Below, piece by piece: positions 11,286-23,090 of a stretch of 64,000 nt of DNA; the first letter of the stretch is position 1, and each line of letters opens with the position of its first letter. Made by a program: the position numbers and the translations under genes. Origin of the DNA: Papaver somniferum (lineage: Eukaryota; Streptophyta; Magnoliopsida; Ranunculales; Papaveraceae); contig NW_020639929.1 in the NCBI RefSeq assembly GCF_003573695.1, positions 2,198,406 through 2,262,405 of the forward strand, read 5' to 3'. Below the pieces are notes generated by a model. That model made no database searches, had not been told where the DNA came from, and saw nothing but the letters and a program-made list of their open reading frames with translations.

Positions 11286-12430
11286 TAGTTTAACACCATT
11301 AGAAGGTCTACCAATATCAGCGGGGAAAACTCCGTCAGCTGTGCTTCTGGGGTCAGTAGAAGGCCAAAAGACTTCGGTTTTCTTTACATTAAGATGTAAA
11401 CCCCTGCGTGGTCCCTCAGTTTCTATTATGCTCAGAGCCTTAGCTACCTCTAATTATCACCAATAATTGTACCATCATCCAAGTACCAAGCGTGCAAGTC
11501 AAGTTTGCATTGAGAAGCAATAGTCTTCACTAGGGGGTGAAGTGTAAATGCAAAGAGCAGAGGACCAAGGGGGTCACCTTGCTGAACTCCAAGTGCAGAT
11601 GACAAAATATAATGGTCATAGTAGAGTTTGGCAGGCCTCGAGTAACAAAATTCTACCCAACGAGAAATACCTGGACAATGAAGGCGAACCTCTTTGATGA
11701 GCTGCGATCTGCTCACCATGTTGAAGGCATTGGAAAAGTCAATGAGCATCATTGACATTTCCTCTGAGTGACCATTCATCTCCAGTAGGCGATTTACAGC
11801 ATGTAAAATACTTTCCCCACCAGCAGGAATACCAACCCCGAATTGGTAATCGCCCAAATAAGTAGACATATCCTTACCAACCGAGACAGCAGCTACTTTC
11901 GAGACCAATCTGCGCCAAACTGTACCAACTGCAATGGGCCTAATACCACCTCCAGGTTTAAGTAAAGGGGTTAAAGGTGCACTAGCAATAAATTCTCCCA
12001 AAACCGCAGGACACCTACCAGCCAACCAAAGATTGACAACCCCAGTAATCGAAACAAGTAAATCATCTGCAATAGCAGCTGCCGCCCCACTGATTGCGTC
12101 GACCAGATGCTGAGCACGCAAACCATCACGACCGCATGAAGTGCCTTTGGGGAAGATCCTTATATCCCGTAAAACAACCCGAGAATCTACTATAATTGGG
12201 TCAACCATGGCCTCATCACAGGAAACAGTGGGCATAGGCGCAGGTGGATGCTTGTCTAGCAGTTCCAAGTACGTGTACTCGTTACGAGGAGCTAAACCAG
12301 ACGAAGAGAGCACTCGAATGGCTGCTGCGAAATGGCCACAACTTATCTTCTTTTGACAAGCTAACAAGGTAGCTGCGTCTTGTCTCTTCTCATCTGCCTC
12401 TTTACCTTGCTTCTCATTATGGTATGTAAC
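11286..12430 (-). pseudogene. LINE-like reverse transcriptase core (RVT_1)
   Basis: The main frame is 11450-12367, with in-frame sequence reaching about 12450. Recognisable RT motifs in order: CGRDGLRAQHL; PLTPLLKPGGGIRPIAVG; LIDFSNAFNMVSR (catalytic aspartate of motif A); GVQQGDPLGPLLFA (motif B); and HAWYLDDGTIIGDN (motif C, YLDD at 11474-11485). The frame breaks right after motif C at about 11450. The N-terminus has no ATG in a convincing context; a run of charged residues (EKQGKEADEKRQ) precedes it. This is not a copia RT: there is no integrase nearby in this frame and the C-terminus is endonuclease-like. It lies inside Copia-1 in the same orientation. Confidence 0.8.
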
Positions 12431-12450
12431 AAAAATTATTGCGTAATATA

Positions 12451-13160
12451 CGCATCAATAATAATCAGTGGTCATAAAACTATAAAATAAATCCCTAAAA
12501 TAAAACGGACAAACATGCATGTAATGGCACACACAAATAAAAAGCAAACATTTATTTATTTAAATTGATTATATATATATATTTTTAATAATTTTTTTTT
12601 GAAAGACAAAATGATATGATTCGCGCAATCACAAGCATATTGATCAATTTTTATTTTTATAAAGAAAATTATCATTATATAAGACAGTCACGTAAGAATA
12701 GAAAGAAAATAATAGGACAAATTAGATGGTGGATCTATATATATATTACAATATTAATCAATAGCAAAACAAACCATTAACATCAAAACATATCACACAT
12801 ATGAACATCAAGAGGGCATCAAAAACAGACAAGAGGAGCATACAAGAGCATAATTTTTTTTTACATATGAACATAGATGATAGTCAACGATAAATTGATA
12901 TAACAATTCTTTATGGAAGGAAAATAGGATCATAAGTAACTTTTTTTTGTATTGACATCTGATGTGTAATAATGAAAAGAAAAATGTCCAGACATACCTA
13001 GTCATTTGGATCGAGAATCCAAAACAAATCTCATGGAATCGTTCTCGGTTGAATCGGATTATTGCGTCCAAAATAGCTATTCAATCCAAGAAGAGAAGTC
13101 GACGAAGATGTTTGCAGGAAAAAAAAAATTCAATTGGTGAGCTCGTGCGTGATAACGTAT
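12451..13160. other. Copia-1 5' leader region, no recognisable gag
   Basis: AT-rich, with simple AT tracts near 12560-12600 and a short minus-strand frame (12808-13071) without family signature. The last 20 bases before 13161 contain the primer-binding-like motif GTGATAACGTA (plus strand). Confidence 0.4.
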
Positions 13161-13313
13161 TGCAGTGGAAATATGGGGAAGATAAAGAGGCAGGGGAAAA
13201 TTTCTATTAATTAGAATCAACTGTGTTACATCCATATATTCCTTTATATACAAATAGGAAGAAGACCCTAGACACTATATTGGGTCCCACATCCATGGAC
13301 TACAAGCCCTACA
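13161..13313 (-). repeat. Copia-1 5' LTR
   Basis: This 153-bp partner of 4217-4369 lies next to the primer-binding-like motif, so it is the 5' LTR of the minus-strand element. Confidence 0.8.
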
Positions 13314-13856
13314 AGGCTACAACATTAGGATGGATATTCGAAAACTAAGTAGAGTTTCCTGAAATACGAATGATACCTACGGATTCAGTCAATATGGACG
13401 GATCCGCGAATTATACAGGTATAATATGTGAATTTACTAACTACAGTAGTTGTATAGAATAAAAAAGGTCAAGCGCATGAGAGGGCGATTTTCTTGCTAC
13501 ATTGACTCGTTTTCTGGTGAGATCTTTCCATGATTTGAGTGTTCTCGAGACATTTGTGTCAAATGATTCAGTGTTCTCGCCTTTCTTAGGCTTTTTTCTT
13601 CTCAATTTCTTTGTTTTTTTTTCTTCATGATGGTTCTGATTTGCGATCTAATGATTTGGGTTTGATGTTAATCTACCTGGTTGTGGTTTAGAGCTTAGTA
13701 CTGAGAGATTTTATTTAAGTTTGAGTGAGGGTTCTGGTAGTAAGAAGGTGCCTAGATCTAGGAAATGACCATCTCTTTTTGCAAAGTGACAATTGGAATG
13801 TGTTTAATTTGATCCAATAGTAATTTGAGATTCATGTGTTGTGAATGGGGATAGGA
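13314..13856. other. Copia-1 flank and leader of the DUF4283 remnant
   Basis: 13330-13430 carries CG-containing, TACG/ATTCG-rich sequence like the left flank of Copia-1. 13440-13856 is T-rich and could be the 5' untranslated region of the LINE-like element whose ORF1 begins at 13857. No other gene is recognised. Confidence 0.35.
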
Positions 13857-14167
13857 TGATGGTGGATACTCCTGAAGAGTTTAAGATTGATAATATGATT
13901 TGCGAGGAGTTGGTTGTTGGGTGGTGTGAAAGGTATAATTTGTCTTACAAGGTGTTTCTTAGGGTTGTTAAAAGAGCTTGGAAAATGCAGGATGAGTTCA
14001 AAATGGATATACCTGGGGATTATGCATTTATATTTGAATTTGATACTGCTGAGGCAAGGACCATATCTCTTGAGCATTGATATTTCTTCATTGCAAATCA
14101 TTTAGTCATGGTTAGGGCTTGATCTCCTTTGTTGGACCAGGAGATCGCAAAATTTTCCAATTTGGAT
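13857..14167 (+). pseudogene. DUF4283-like ORF1 fragment of a plant LINE-like element
   Basis: The frame starts with ATG at 13857 (an upstream ATG in the same frame lies at 13841). Residues such as VVGWCERYNLSYKVFLRVVKR, then WKMQDEF and FIFEFDTAEA, follow the pattern of DUF4283, the N-terminal domain of plant LINE ORF1 and related zinc-knuckle proteins (a W-K motif followed by F-x-F-x-F). The in-frame stop at 14078-14080 is followed by more matching sequence in another frame (IANHLVMVRA). The fragment ends where Copia-2 begins; sequence on the far side of Copia-2 (24355 on) may continue it. Confidence 0.6.
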
Positions 14168-14382
14168 GTGTCAAAGCTACTCAAGAATAATGTGCCGAAG
14201 ACTCTCAACTACAACAGATAAGTGAGCAGTGTGATAAACAAATAACCAAGTCTGGTTAATATCCGTCTATTATCACGGATCTGTTATGCTTTTTTGAATT
14301 ATTCTTCTCATCGTATCTTCCGCTAATGTAACTTTCTCTGATCTTCTGTATAAATAGAAAACTTGATCTCCACCTGTTGGTG
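14168..14382 (+). repeat. Copia-2 5' LTR
   Basis: 215 bp, followed 8 bases later by TGGTATCAGC (initiator-methionine-tRNA type primer site). A TATAAATAG box lies near 14350. Its 3' partner is at 24123-24349, slightly longer because of small insertions. Confidence 0.85.
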
Positions 14383-14465
14383 TCCTAAGTTGGTATCAGC
14401 CTTCTCGATTCAACCCACGCTTCAACATCAAAACCAAAACACAAAAAAAATAGAAAACCCATTTC

Positions 14466-15077
14466 ATGGAAGCCAATACCAATAACCTCCGTCAAATACA
14501 GATTCATCATCTGGTAACCTAAAACTCACAGAAACAAACTTTTTTATTATGGAAAACACAATTTAAGCCAACCCTGAAAGGATATGGACTTACAGGCTTC
14601 GTTGATGGGACACGACAAAAAAACCCACGAACCCTACATGATTCAGAAGATATTTATCCAGCATTCACTGAGTATGAAGCACAGGATTCCCTTCTTGTAG
14701 GATGGTTGAATTCTACATTGACACATGAAGTACTTGGCAAAATCAGTGGTCTAGAAACATACAAAGCAGTCTAGGATACCCTAGAAAGGCACTTTGCACC
14801 AAAAACAAAGGCACATCAAATGCATCTGAAGAAAAAGTTGCATACCATGACTAAAGGTAACAAATTTTTAAAAGCTTTTTTCAATGAAGCTAAAAGTTTA
14901 TTTGATCAGCTTGCAGCTTCAGGATATGTTGTATCGACTAATGCGACGAAGCAATCCATAAGCAATGGGTTGAATCAAACTTATGACCATATTGTCACTT
15001 CCCTGAGTACAATTGAATCTATGGACATGGAAACATTTTATGCACACTTGCTCCCGTTTGATATGCGCCTAGAATAA
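14466..15077 (+). pseudogene. Copia-2 gag
   Basis: Starts ATG at 14466, a short distance after the primer site, and is stopped at once by a TAA near 14520. The later frame reads TFLLWKTQFKPTLKGYGL and then LLVGWLNSTLTHEVLG, the W-rich pattern of copia gag (UBN2 family), and ends at 15077 after EFSMDMETFYAHLL-like sequence. Another in-frame stop replaces a tryptophan near 14773. Non-functional. Confidence 0.75.
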
Positions 15078-15116
15078 CAACTTGTTTTGTTGCAGCTGCC
15101 ACTTGCCAATGTAGCC

Positions 15117-15352
15117 ATGTCTAACTCAGCTTCATCTGGAAGCAGACCTGATCAAAGAAGATTCAATAATCCAAGAAATTAATACCAGCAGAATAGTACT
15201 CCAAACTTTCAGCGAAACCAAAACAATCAGAGAGATCAAGGTCCTTGTCAAATCTGCAAAAAAACGCCATCACACTGATGATAAGCGTTGGTTTCGTTAT
15301 GACAATGGAAACACATCTCGAAGAAAAGCACCAGAAGCCTACATATCCTTCA
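15117..15352 (+). pseudogene. Copia-2 nucleocapsid/zinc-knuckle remnant
   Basis: An N/Q/R-rich tract (FNNPRN..YQQNSTPNFQRN) leads to CQICKKTPSH, the first half of a CCHC knuckle, which then breaks by frameshift near 15270. This is the expected position between gag and protease. Confidence 0.6.
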
Positions 15353-16500
15353 TATGAGGTCAAGATGCCAATCAATGGGTTACGGTAACTGGCGCACTCA
15401 CTATTTGACTGAAGATATTCAAAACTTGAGCATACCTCATGAATATGATGGAACTGAACAAGTTAAAGTTGGAAACGATAATGGCCTGCAGATTGTGAAT
15501 GTTGGTAATGCATCATTTACTCATAATACACGTAGTTATCCTTTGAATAACATTTATCATGTTCCACAAATCAAGTCGAATCTACTCTCAGTCTTTCAAT
15601 TTTGCAAGGATAATAAGGTGTATTTTGAGTTTCACACCAACTATTTTGTTGTGAAGGACAATTCCACGGGAATCGCTCTGTTGGAGGGGAGTAATAGGAA
15701 TGGGTTATACAACTTCGATGGAGTAGGTGACATAAATGGTTCAATATCTCCAAATTATTTCAGCACAGTCTACCAGTTTACCAGTATGGCACCAGTGTCT
15801 AGGCCATCCCATGTTCAGCACAGTCTCTAAGATTATTCAAAAATTTTCTCATCAAGTTTTAAATAAAAGTTTGTGTACTGTCATTCTTGTCAGATTAGTA
15901 AAAACACTAAGCTTCCCCTTTCCATTAATAAAATTACTTTTGATAAACATTTAAGCTTAATTGTGTCTGATATCTGTGTTTCTCCGCATTAATCTAGAAA
16001 TGGTTATCGATATTACATTCTTATTATAATGTTTTCTCTCACTTTACTTGGTTATTTCCTTTGGTGCAAAGATATGATGCTTTACCTAATACCTATATTG
16101 ATCCAGTTTCGCAAGCAAATAGAATACATTACAGAACATAGAATAAAAAATTTCCAATATGATAATGCTTTGGAGTACAAAAAGTTTACTTCCTGTCTAA
16201 AAAATTCTAGTGTCCAACTAAAATTTTCATGTCCCCATAAATCTGCTCAAAATGGCATTGCCGAGCGTAAGATTAAGCATGTAACTGATAGTGGACTGGC
16301 ATTACTATTTCATATATCCATGCCGAAAATTTTCTGGCCTAAAGCATTTTCAACATCATGTTACCTTATCAATAGAATTCCTAAATCTGTTTCGAGCCTA
16401 AAACACCCCTTGAGTTATTGTTTCACAAACAACCAGACTACTCATTTCTACATGTTTTTGGTTGTTTGGATTATCCATGTAACTCTAACAAGTTAGAGCC
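15353..16500 (+). pseudogene. Copia-2 protease/integrase remnant
   Basis: 15354-15830 keeps the pre-integrase region (NIYHVPQIKSNLLSVFQFCKD, then WHQCLGHP in a neighbouring frame at about 15785, the copia HxxxxH zinc-binding motif). 16029-16496 keeps the integrase core end: CPHKSAQNGIAERK at 16230 onward, with the catalytic E in AERK. Stops and frameshifts separate the parts. Confidence 0.75.
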
Positions 16501-17913
16501 TCGTTCCTTGCCTTATGTTTTCATAAGATATAGTAACGCTCACAAAGGTTATGCGTGTCTTCATCGTTAAACAAACAAGAAGCACATCTCTAGGTATGTT
16601 CTCTTTGTTGAAAACTCATTCCCATTCGCTCCTTCTCAGCAGCCGGAATCTGTGAATTGTCAGGAAAATGGATATACAAGTACGCAGATTCTGTCATCAC
16701 CAGTATTCAGGCCTACACCTCAGCAAGTTCCTCAACTGTCACATGATGTTTTTCCATACCAAATATATCCAGTTTCTCCATCTCATACTACTAAAGTCAT
16801 ACCATCTATGTCTGCGTCGCAAACTGCCAGTACTGGAGAATCTAAGACGTCACCTACTCACTATGTGCGGAGCAACCAATCACTAAAAGAATCATTTCAA
16901 GCCATGGAACCACAACAGGGTCATACAATGGTTACACGAGCTAAATCAGGTATATAAAAACCTATTCAGAAACTGTGTTTGACTTCTACTAAACACCCCT
17001 TACAAGATGGGGATTTTATGGAGCCAACATGTTACTCAAAGGCTTGTAAAAATCCTAAGTGGAGGAAAGATATAGATGTCCAAATAAATACACTGATTCA
17101 GAATGGAACATGGTCACTTGTTAAGTTTGAAGATGGTATGAACGTTGTAGGCTCGAAGTGGGTGTTCGTATAAAGCAGAACCCTGATGACAGTATTGTTC
17201 GTTACAAGGAACGTTTAGTTGCGAAAGGCTTTCACTAGCAATAAGGAATTTATTATGGGGAGACGTTTAGTCCAGTGATCAAACCTTATACAATCCGGCT
17301 ATTACTGTCGTTGGCGGTAATGGATAATTGGTCTATTCGCCAACTGGATGTGGAGAATGTCTTCTTATATGGAGTATTAGATGAAAAAGTCTATATGAAA
17401 CAACCTGCGGGCTATGTGGATCCCAATTACCCAGATCATGTTTGCAAGTTGCATAAGTCTCTCTTCAGACTTAAGAAAGCACCGATAGCTTGGTTCTCAC
17501 GGCTCAGTGGGAACCTTCTTCAACTTGTCTTCACTGGTTTCATTGCAGAAAGCTCGTTGTTAATCAATAAAACTGCCAGTTCAGTTACTTATGTTCTAAT
17601 TTATGTTGATGACATAATAGTCACGGGATCTGATGCTGCGCAAATAGACGAGCTTATTATGGAGCTGAGCATTGCCTTTGCAGTCAAAAATATGGGGACT
17701 TTTTCTTACTTTCTGGGAGTTGAAGTTCTGAATCAAGATAAGGCTTTGGTGCTAACCCAATGTAAGTATGTTGTTTACCTTATACGTCGTACGAATTTGG
17801 ATGGTATAAAACCTCTATGCACACCCCTTCCTGCCAATGCAAAGATACATAAAGATGGAAGTCAAAAGTTTGCAGATCCAACTCTTTACAGGAGTGTAGT
17901 TGGTTCTTTGTAG
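16501..17913 (+). pseudogene. Copia-2 reverse transcriptase
   Basis: 16652-16957 is the low-conservation S/T/P-rich linker between integrase and RT. The RT begins near 16979 (LQDGDFMEPTCYSKACKNP, then W-x-LV and GSKWVF). From 17275 the frame is open for 212 codons with LDVENVFLYGVLDEKVYMKQ and the catalytic YVDDIIVTG at 17602-17628, then FSYFLGVEV. A stop at 17911-17913 splits it from RNase H. Confidence 0.85.
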
Positions 17914-18430
17914 TACTTACACATAACTAGACCAGATATTTCAGCGGCAGTTAACCAAACATGTCAATATATGCATGAGCCATATATAGAGCACTAGGAG
18001 CTTGTTAAACGAATCTTGTGGTATTTGAAGAACACATTGGACTATTTTTCTTTCTAAGACCCAATTATGATTACTCTCTGCATGCTTATTCGAATGCCGA
18101 TTGGGCTGGTAGTGTAGATGATCGCAGGTCCACAAGTGGGTATTGTATCTACTTTGGTGGAAATCTCATTTCCTGGAGTGCTAGAATGTAGAAGACAGTC
18201 TTCAAGTCTAGCACCTAGGCAAAATACCGTAGTGTCGCCATAGCTACGTCAGAACTTATATGGATACAACCTCTACTAAAAGAATTGGGAATCCATCCAA
18301 ATATTCCCACGTTGTGGTGTGACAACGTAGGAGCGACTTACCTTACAGCAAATCCACTCTTCCATGCACGCACTAAACATATGGAAATCAACTATCATTT
18401 TGTTCGGGAAAGAGTTGCAAACAAAGAGCT
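17914..18430 (+). pseudogene. Copia-2 RNase H, first part
   Basis: Starts with a TRPDIS-like segment near 17930, then [19 protein letters not shown] (18090-18155) with the first catalytic aspartate, ISWSARM, and [11 protein letters not shown] (18308-18340) followed by HARTKHMEI. The coding sequence is cut at 18430 by the CACTA element and resumes at 23995 in the same frame after one copy of the GCT duplication is discounted. Confidence 0.85.
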
Positions 18431-18716
18431 CACTGTGGGAAAAACAGTATCAACTACTCCCGAAAAGAGTTGCCATACGTTTACGACGACGTTTATCGAT
18501 AGGTTGCACAAGAGGGGGGGGGGGTGTCGTAGAAAGTCCTAAAATTTTATACCACTCTTCAGATAGTGTCGTAAATATAGTTGTAGTTTATTTTTGTACA
18601 ATAATTTTGTCAGTTGTAAAAGTCTTTCGAAATTTGCTCTTAATGCCTAACAAAACTCTTACCCGGGTTGTGAAAATAACTCCTACACTACACTTGTTCG
18701 GGTTGTAGCACATTCG

Positions 18717-18856
18717 TCGACAACTATGGTTAGGGTTGTATGTCAATTCTTTGACAACAATGGGATGAGTTGTATGAAAATTCTTTGAAAATTGTGGGAA
18801 GGGTTGTATGTCATCTCGTTGACAACTATGGGAAGAGTTGTATGTCACTTATGACG
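18717..18856. repeat. CACTA subterminal tandem repeat, about 35-44 bp units
   Basis: Four units of the type GACAACTATGGGAAGAGTTG followed by TATGTCA run from 18717 to 18856. They alternate direct GTTGT and inverted ACAAC, as expected for transposase binding sites near the end of a CACTA element. Confidence 0.75.
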
Positions 18857-18939
18857 ATTCTAATTCTGAGTTGTGGTACATATTGGATTTAAATTTTTTT
18901 TTTTTTGAGAATTCAGATACAAAAAATAAATCTGTAATA

Positions 18940-20330
18940 CTTTAATAACCATCTATTTACCAGAAACACAATACATAAATTTGCTTCTACCAGCTCAACT
19001 TTGTATTACAGTATCACCAGAATTGTGCCAGCACCTGCAGCTCAGTTTCATACACTGCAACCCTAAGCATACATCTAGTTCATACACATCTTATTCAATT
19101 ACTCATTGCAACTACCTCCATCTCTGTCAGTCCCAATTCAAATCATTGTTGTAGCTTCTGCAACACACAACCAGTTCATATTCTTCGCCATCACTCACAC
19201 AAACTTATCACTATCTCAGCAGTTGTAACCCTTGAACACGATAGGCCGCCAACACCTGAATTTTCACTCCACAGTCCACCTGCAATGTGTCACACCACCA
19301 CCTTCACAACATAAGCACCCACCAGATTCACTTTCTCAACCTAGCAGACTCTCATCATATCCAGTGTTTATAATTCACAGTCATTCTAGTTCTCAGCTCA
19401 ACCATCCCCAAATCTGCATCTACATCACTTGCACAATCCTGTGCAATACCATCCTGACAAGCAACAACATCAACTCCACCTGCATCACAGCATCCCCTTC
19501 ATGACCTAACCATTATCTGCAGCATAGCCATTGCACCTTGCTGCCATATAATCTCAGCACCTGTAATTGGTACCTTTCCTAACATACATCTACTTCCTTT
19601 ACCAGCCTGCAACCTCTCATCCATGTCTCTATCTGCAATTCGAGAACACCACCAAAATCAAACCAAACTCAAATCTGAGTTGAACCCATCTTCTAATTCA
19701 TCATCAATATTACCAAAATCGTCTTTCTGTCACCACCAGAATTCAAATCCAGAACCACTAAATCAAACACATTTTACCTTGACAGTTAACTGCAACCCAA
19801 CATTTCAGTCTTAAACTGCCTGTGTAACAATCAAAATCACCACTATCAAATTCACATAAAACCCTGTAAAATCCATGGTTTTTGTACAAGAAATCAACAA
19901 AATTCTAAAATATAAATAAAAATGATGAGAAATTAAGAAGAAAAGAGGAGAAATTATAGAAAATAAGGTTCGAGAAAAACCAACAACCATTCCATCTAAC
20001 CAGCAACACCAACTCGAAATCAGGTTCGAGCTTCTGCCAAGCTCGAGCTTCAATTCCTCATATGCAATTTGAATTTCACCAATATCCTAATTTCTTCATC
20101 ATAATAACCATCACCATCAGATCTTGATTTCCCATCAGTTCAATCTTCTCAAACCCCTAAAATCTAGTGAACCCATCTCCGTAACTTCAATCACCACCTT
20201 CATTCTCCCACTTATCTATTAAATCAGCAACAGAAATTAGGGTTATTAGAGAGAGATGGAGATAAGAGGCGGAGAATGAGTAGAGGTTTTCTCTTTTCTC
20301 TCCTTTAGTTTAGGTAAGTTAAAAATACTC
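18940..20330. other. CACTA interior with strong strand asymmetry
   Basis: From about 18960 to 20230 the plus strand is rich in C and A and very poor in G (CACCACC, CATCAC, CAACATC). The skew ends at a minus-strand AACCCTAATTTCTGTTGCTG motif near 20230-20250, beside a GAGAGAGATGGAGATAAGAGG tract. On the minus strand this looks like the start of a transcribed 5' region or a captured gene fragment, but no conserved protein is visible in either strand. Confidence 0.45.
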
Positions 20331-20470
20331 TGGACCGTAGATAAGGAGGTCATACAGATTGCATAAATTATGGGACGATGTAGATTCATTTTAGGAGGTT
20401 CATACGGATTTAGAAGCTTGTGTGTTTTTTTTTTGTCCTAGTTTAAAAGCGTGTATTCGATTTAATTAAA

Positions 20471-21004
20471 GCAAGTCTTATGGTGGAATCCATCCATCTT
20501 CCACGCCACCTCAGCATTTGGAACTGTGGATGGAAGCGCAAGTGTAATGGTGGAATAGTAGAAACGCTATTCTTAATGAAGCTAAAAAAACGTAATTAAG
20601 AATGGAGCTAAAAAAACGCAATTAATAATGGAGCTTTTTTTCCAGCCGTTAGATTTCAACAACTCATTTTAAATCTACGGATAGAAAAAAAAACGCAATT
20701 AAGAATTGAGCTAAAAAAACGCAATTAAGAATGGAGCTTTTTTTCAGCCGTTAGATTTCAACAACTCATTTTAAATCTATGGATTAAAAAAAACGCAATT
20801 CTTAATTGCGTTTTTTTAGCTCCATTCTTAATTGCATTTAACGCTATTCTTATTGGCGTTTAGATGGATTCCACGGACCCTTCCACCAAACCATGGAACC
20901 TTGCTTGGATTTTCTGTGGAAAACCTCAATTTGGAAGCCACTAGACTTGACATTCCATGAATTTTCCACACTTGGAATATGTTAAATTCCACCATAAGAC
21001 TTGC
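20471..21004. mobile_element. MITE with 19-bp terminal inverted repeats
   Basis: Both ends read GCAAGTCTTATGGTGGAAT inward. The interior contains AACGCTATTCTTAAT and its inverse, and an internal duplication of about 105 bp starting GGAGCTTTTTTT(C)CAGCCGTTAG (about 20628 and 20733). Long A/T runs and inverted pairs would allow a strong hairpin. No convincing target duplication was found; superfamily unknown. Confidence 0.7.
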
Positions 21005-21274
21005 TCTTATCAACTTTCGTTATGAAAAAAAATCAAAATAATAAAATAATAAATTTAAGACATTGTTATCGACATTCTGATATAAAAAAATCCAAAAAAT
21101 ATATAAGAATGAAGCTGAAAAATAAGAAGTGAATTTGATAATTGGTGTGTTTCTTTGTGCATTGTCTTTGTGCTTCCGGTTTGAATTTCGACTAGCCACA
21201 TAGGTCACGAAGTAATTTCGACTATTCATACAGGTCATGAAGTATCTTTAGTGGATACTCGTAGATTCAAGAAG

Positions 21275-21745
21275 CATAAAAACTACGAACCAAGAAGCTC
21301 CGGGAGGGTTCAGACTTCAAACTTAGCATGATAAATCAACGAAATCGATAAATATGAATTTCAGTGTCGATTCGAACTTCAAATGTGGTATAATGGCATA
21401 CAAACTATGAACCAAGAAGCTCCGGGAGGGTCCTGTCTTCAGATTTAGCAGGATACATCACTGAAATCGATATATATGAAACTTATTTGTTGATTCGAAC
21501 TTTAGATGTGGTATAACGACATACAAACTATGAACAGAGAATCCCCGGAAGGGTTCCGACTTCAAACTTAGCATGACACATCATTGAAATCGATAAATAT
21601 GAAGCTCAGTCTCGATTCGAACTTCAAATGTAGTATAACGGTATACAAACTATGAACCAACAAGAAGCTTCAGGAGGGTTCTGACTTCAAACTTAGCATG
21701 ATACATTATCAAAATCGATAAATATGAATCTCAATGTCGATTTCA
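21275..21745. repeat. Tandem array, four units of about 121 bp
   Basis: Units begin at about 21275, 21397, 21519 and 21641 with CATACAAACTATGAACCAAG and include CTTCAAACTTAGCATGA and AATCGATAAATATGAA. The last unit is cut and passes directly into the next array. Confidence 0.85.
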
Positions 21746-23090
21746 GGAAAGAAAGTGGCTCCGAGGTCGCAACCTGGCCGCGAGTTGACTACTATAAGTC
21801 AGAAAATTCGTAAGAACGATGAATCCAACCATTCATAGGTAAGATTCTAGTGGAATATTCTACAAAACCTGAAAAAAATCCTTTTCTGGCGACTTTGGGA
21901 AAGAAAGTGGCTCCGAGCACGAAACCTGGCCCGGAGTTGACTACTATAAGTCGGAAACTTCGTAAGAACGATGAATTCCATTGGAATATTCTCCAAAACC
22001 TTAAACAAACCTTTTTCTGGCGACTTCGGGAAAGAAAGTGGCTCCGAGCTTGCAACCTGGCCGTGAGTTGACTACTATAAGTCGGAAACTTCGTAAGAAC
22101 GATGAATCCAACCATTCATAGTTAAGATTCTATTTGAATATTCTTCAAAACCTAAAAAAAATCCTTTTCTGGAGACTTTGGGAAAGAAAGTGGCTCCGAG
22201 CACGAAACATGGCTAGGAGTTGACTACTATAAGTCGAAAATTTTGTAAGAACGATGAATCTAACAATTCATAGGTAAGATTCCATGGAATATTCTCTAAA
22301 ACCTAAAACAAACCCTTTTTCTGGCTACTTCGAGAAAGAAAGTGGCTCCGAGATCGAAACCTGGCCGCGAGTTGACTACTATAAGTCGGAAACTTAGTAA
22401 AAACGATGAATAAAACCATTCATAGGTAAAACTCTATTGTAATATTCTACGAAACCTTAAACAAACCCTTTTCTGGCGACTTCGGGAAAGAAAGTGGCTC
22501 CGATCTCGAAACCTGGATCCGAGTGAGCACTATAAGTCGGAAACTTCATTAGAACGATGAATCGAACCATTCATAGGTAAGATTCCATAGAATATTCTCT
22601 AAAACCTTAAACAAACCCCTTTCTGGCGACTTCAGGAAAGACAGTGGCTCCGATCTCGAAACCTAGCCCTGAGTGACTACTATAAGTCGGAAACTTCGTT
22701 AGAACGATGAATCGAATCATTCATAGGTAAGATTCCATGGAATATTCCCCGAAACCTTAAACAAACCCTTTTCTGGCGACTTCGAGAAAGAAAGTGGCTC
22801 CGAGCTCGAAACTTGGACACGAGTTGACTACTATAAGTGCGAAACTTCGTAAGAACGATGGATTCCAATGGAATATTCTTCGAAACCTTAAAAAACCCTT
22901 TTCTGGCGACTTCGAGAAAGAAATTGGATCCGAGATCGAAACCTGGCCACGAGTTGACTATTATAAATCAGAAACTTCGTAAGAACTATGAATCCAACCA
23001 TTTACAGGTAAGATTTCATTGGTATATTCTCCGAAACCTTAAACAAACCCTTTTCTGGCGACTTCGGGAAAAAAAGTGGCTCCGATCTAG
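21746..23090. repeat. Satellite-like array, about nine units of 150-152 bp
   Basis: The landmark GGAAAGAAAGTGGCTCCGAG recurs at 21746, 21898, 22029, 22181, 22333, 22485, 22635, 22785, 22915 and 23067, giving intervals of 152, 131, 152, 152, 152, 150, 150, 130 and 152. The two short intervals lack the same AACCATTCATAGGTAAGATT block. Units also share GAGTTGACTACTATAAGTCG and CCTTTTCTGGCGACTT. It lies wholly inside the CACTA element. Confidence 0.93.

Larger units (their letters stand above)
4217..13313 (-). mobile_element. Copia-1: decayed Ty1/copia retrotransposon, minus strand, with nested insertions
   Basis: Two 153-bp repeats, 4217-4369 and 13161-13313, differ at about nine positions by eye and are bounded TG...CA on the minus strand (TGTAGG...CACTGCA). 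Next to the right copy, on the minus strand, is ATACGTTATCACGCACGAGC, a primer-binding-like motif; next to the left copy is a purine tract ACAAGGGGAAG. These fix the orientation: the right copy is the 5' LTR and the left copy the 3' LTR. Decayed integrase and reverse transcriptase lie in the expected order between them. The 9.1-kb span includes a hAT MITE and a LINE-like pseudogene. No convincing 5-bp target duplication was found. The gag region is not recognisable. Confidence 0.75.

Noticed and set aside
13161..13313. 5-bp target duplication for Copia-1
   Set aside because: Flanks GGTAT and AGGCT do not match, so the LTR pairing rests on similarity and the adjoining primer and purine motifs.
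21275..23090. CRISPR array
   Set aside because: Whole units repeat head to tail without unique spacers, and the DNA is plant. The same applies to 33371-33505 and 41950-42797.
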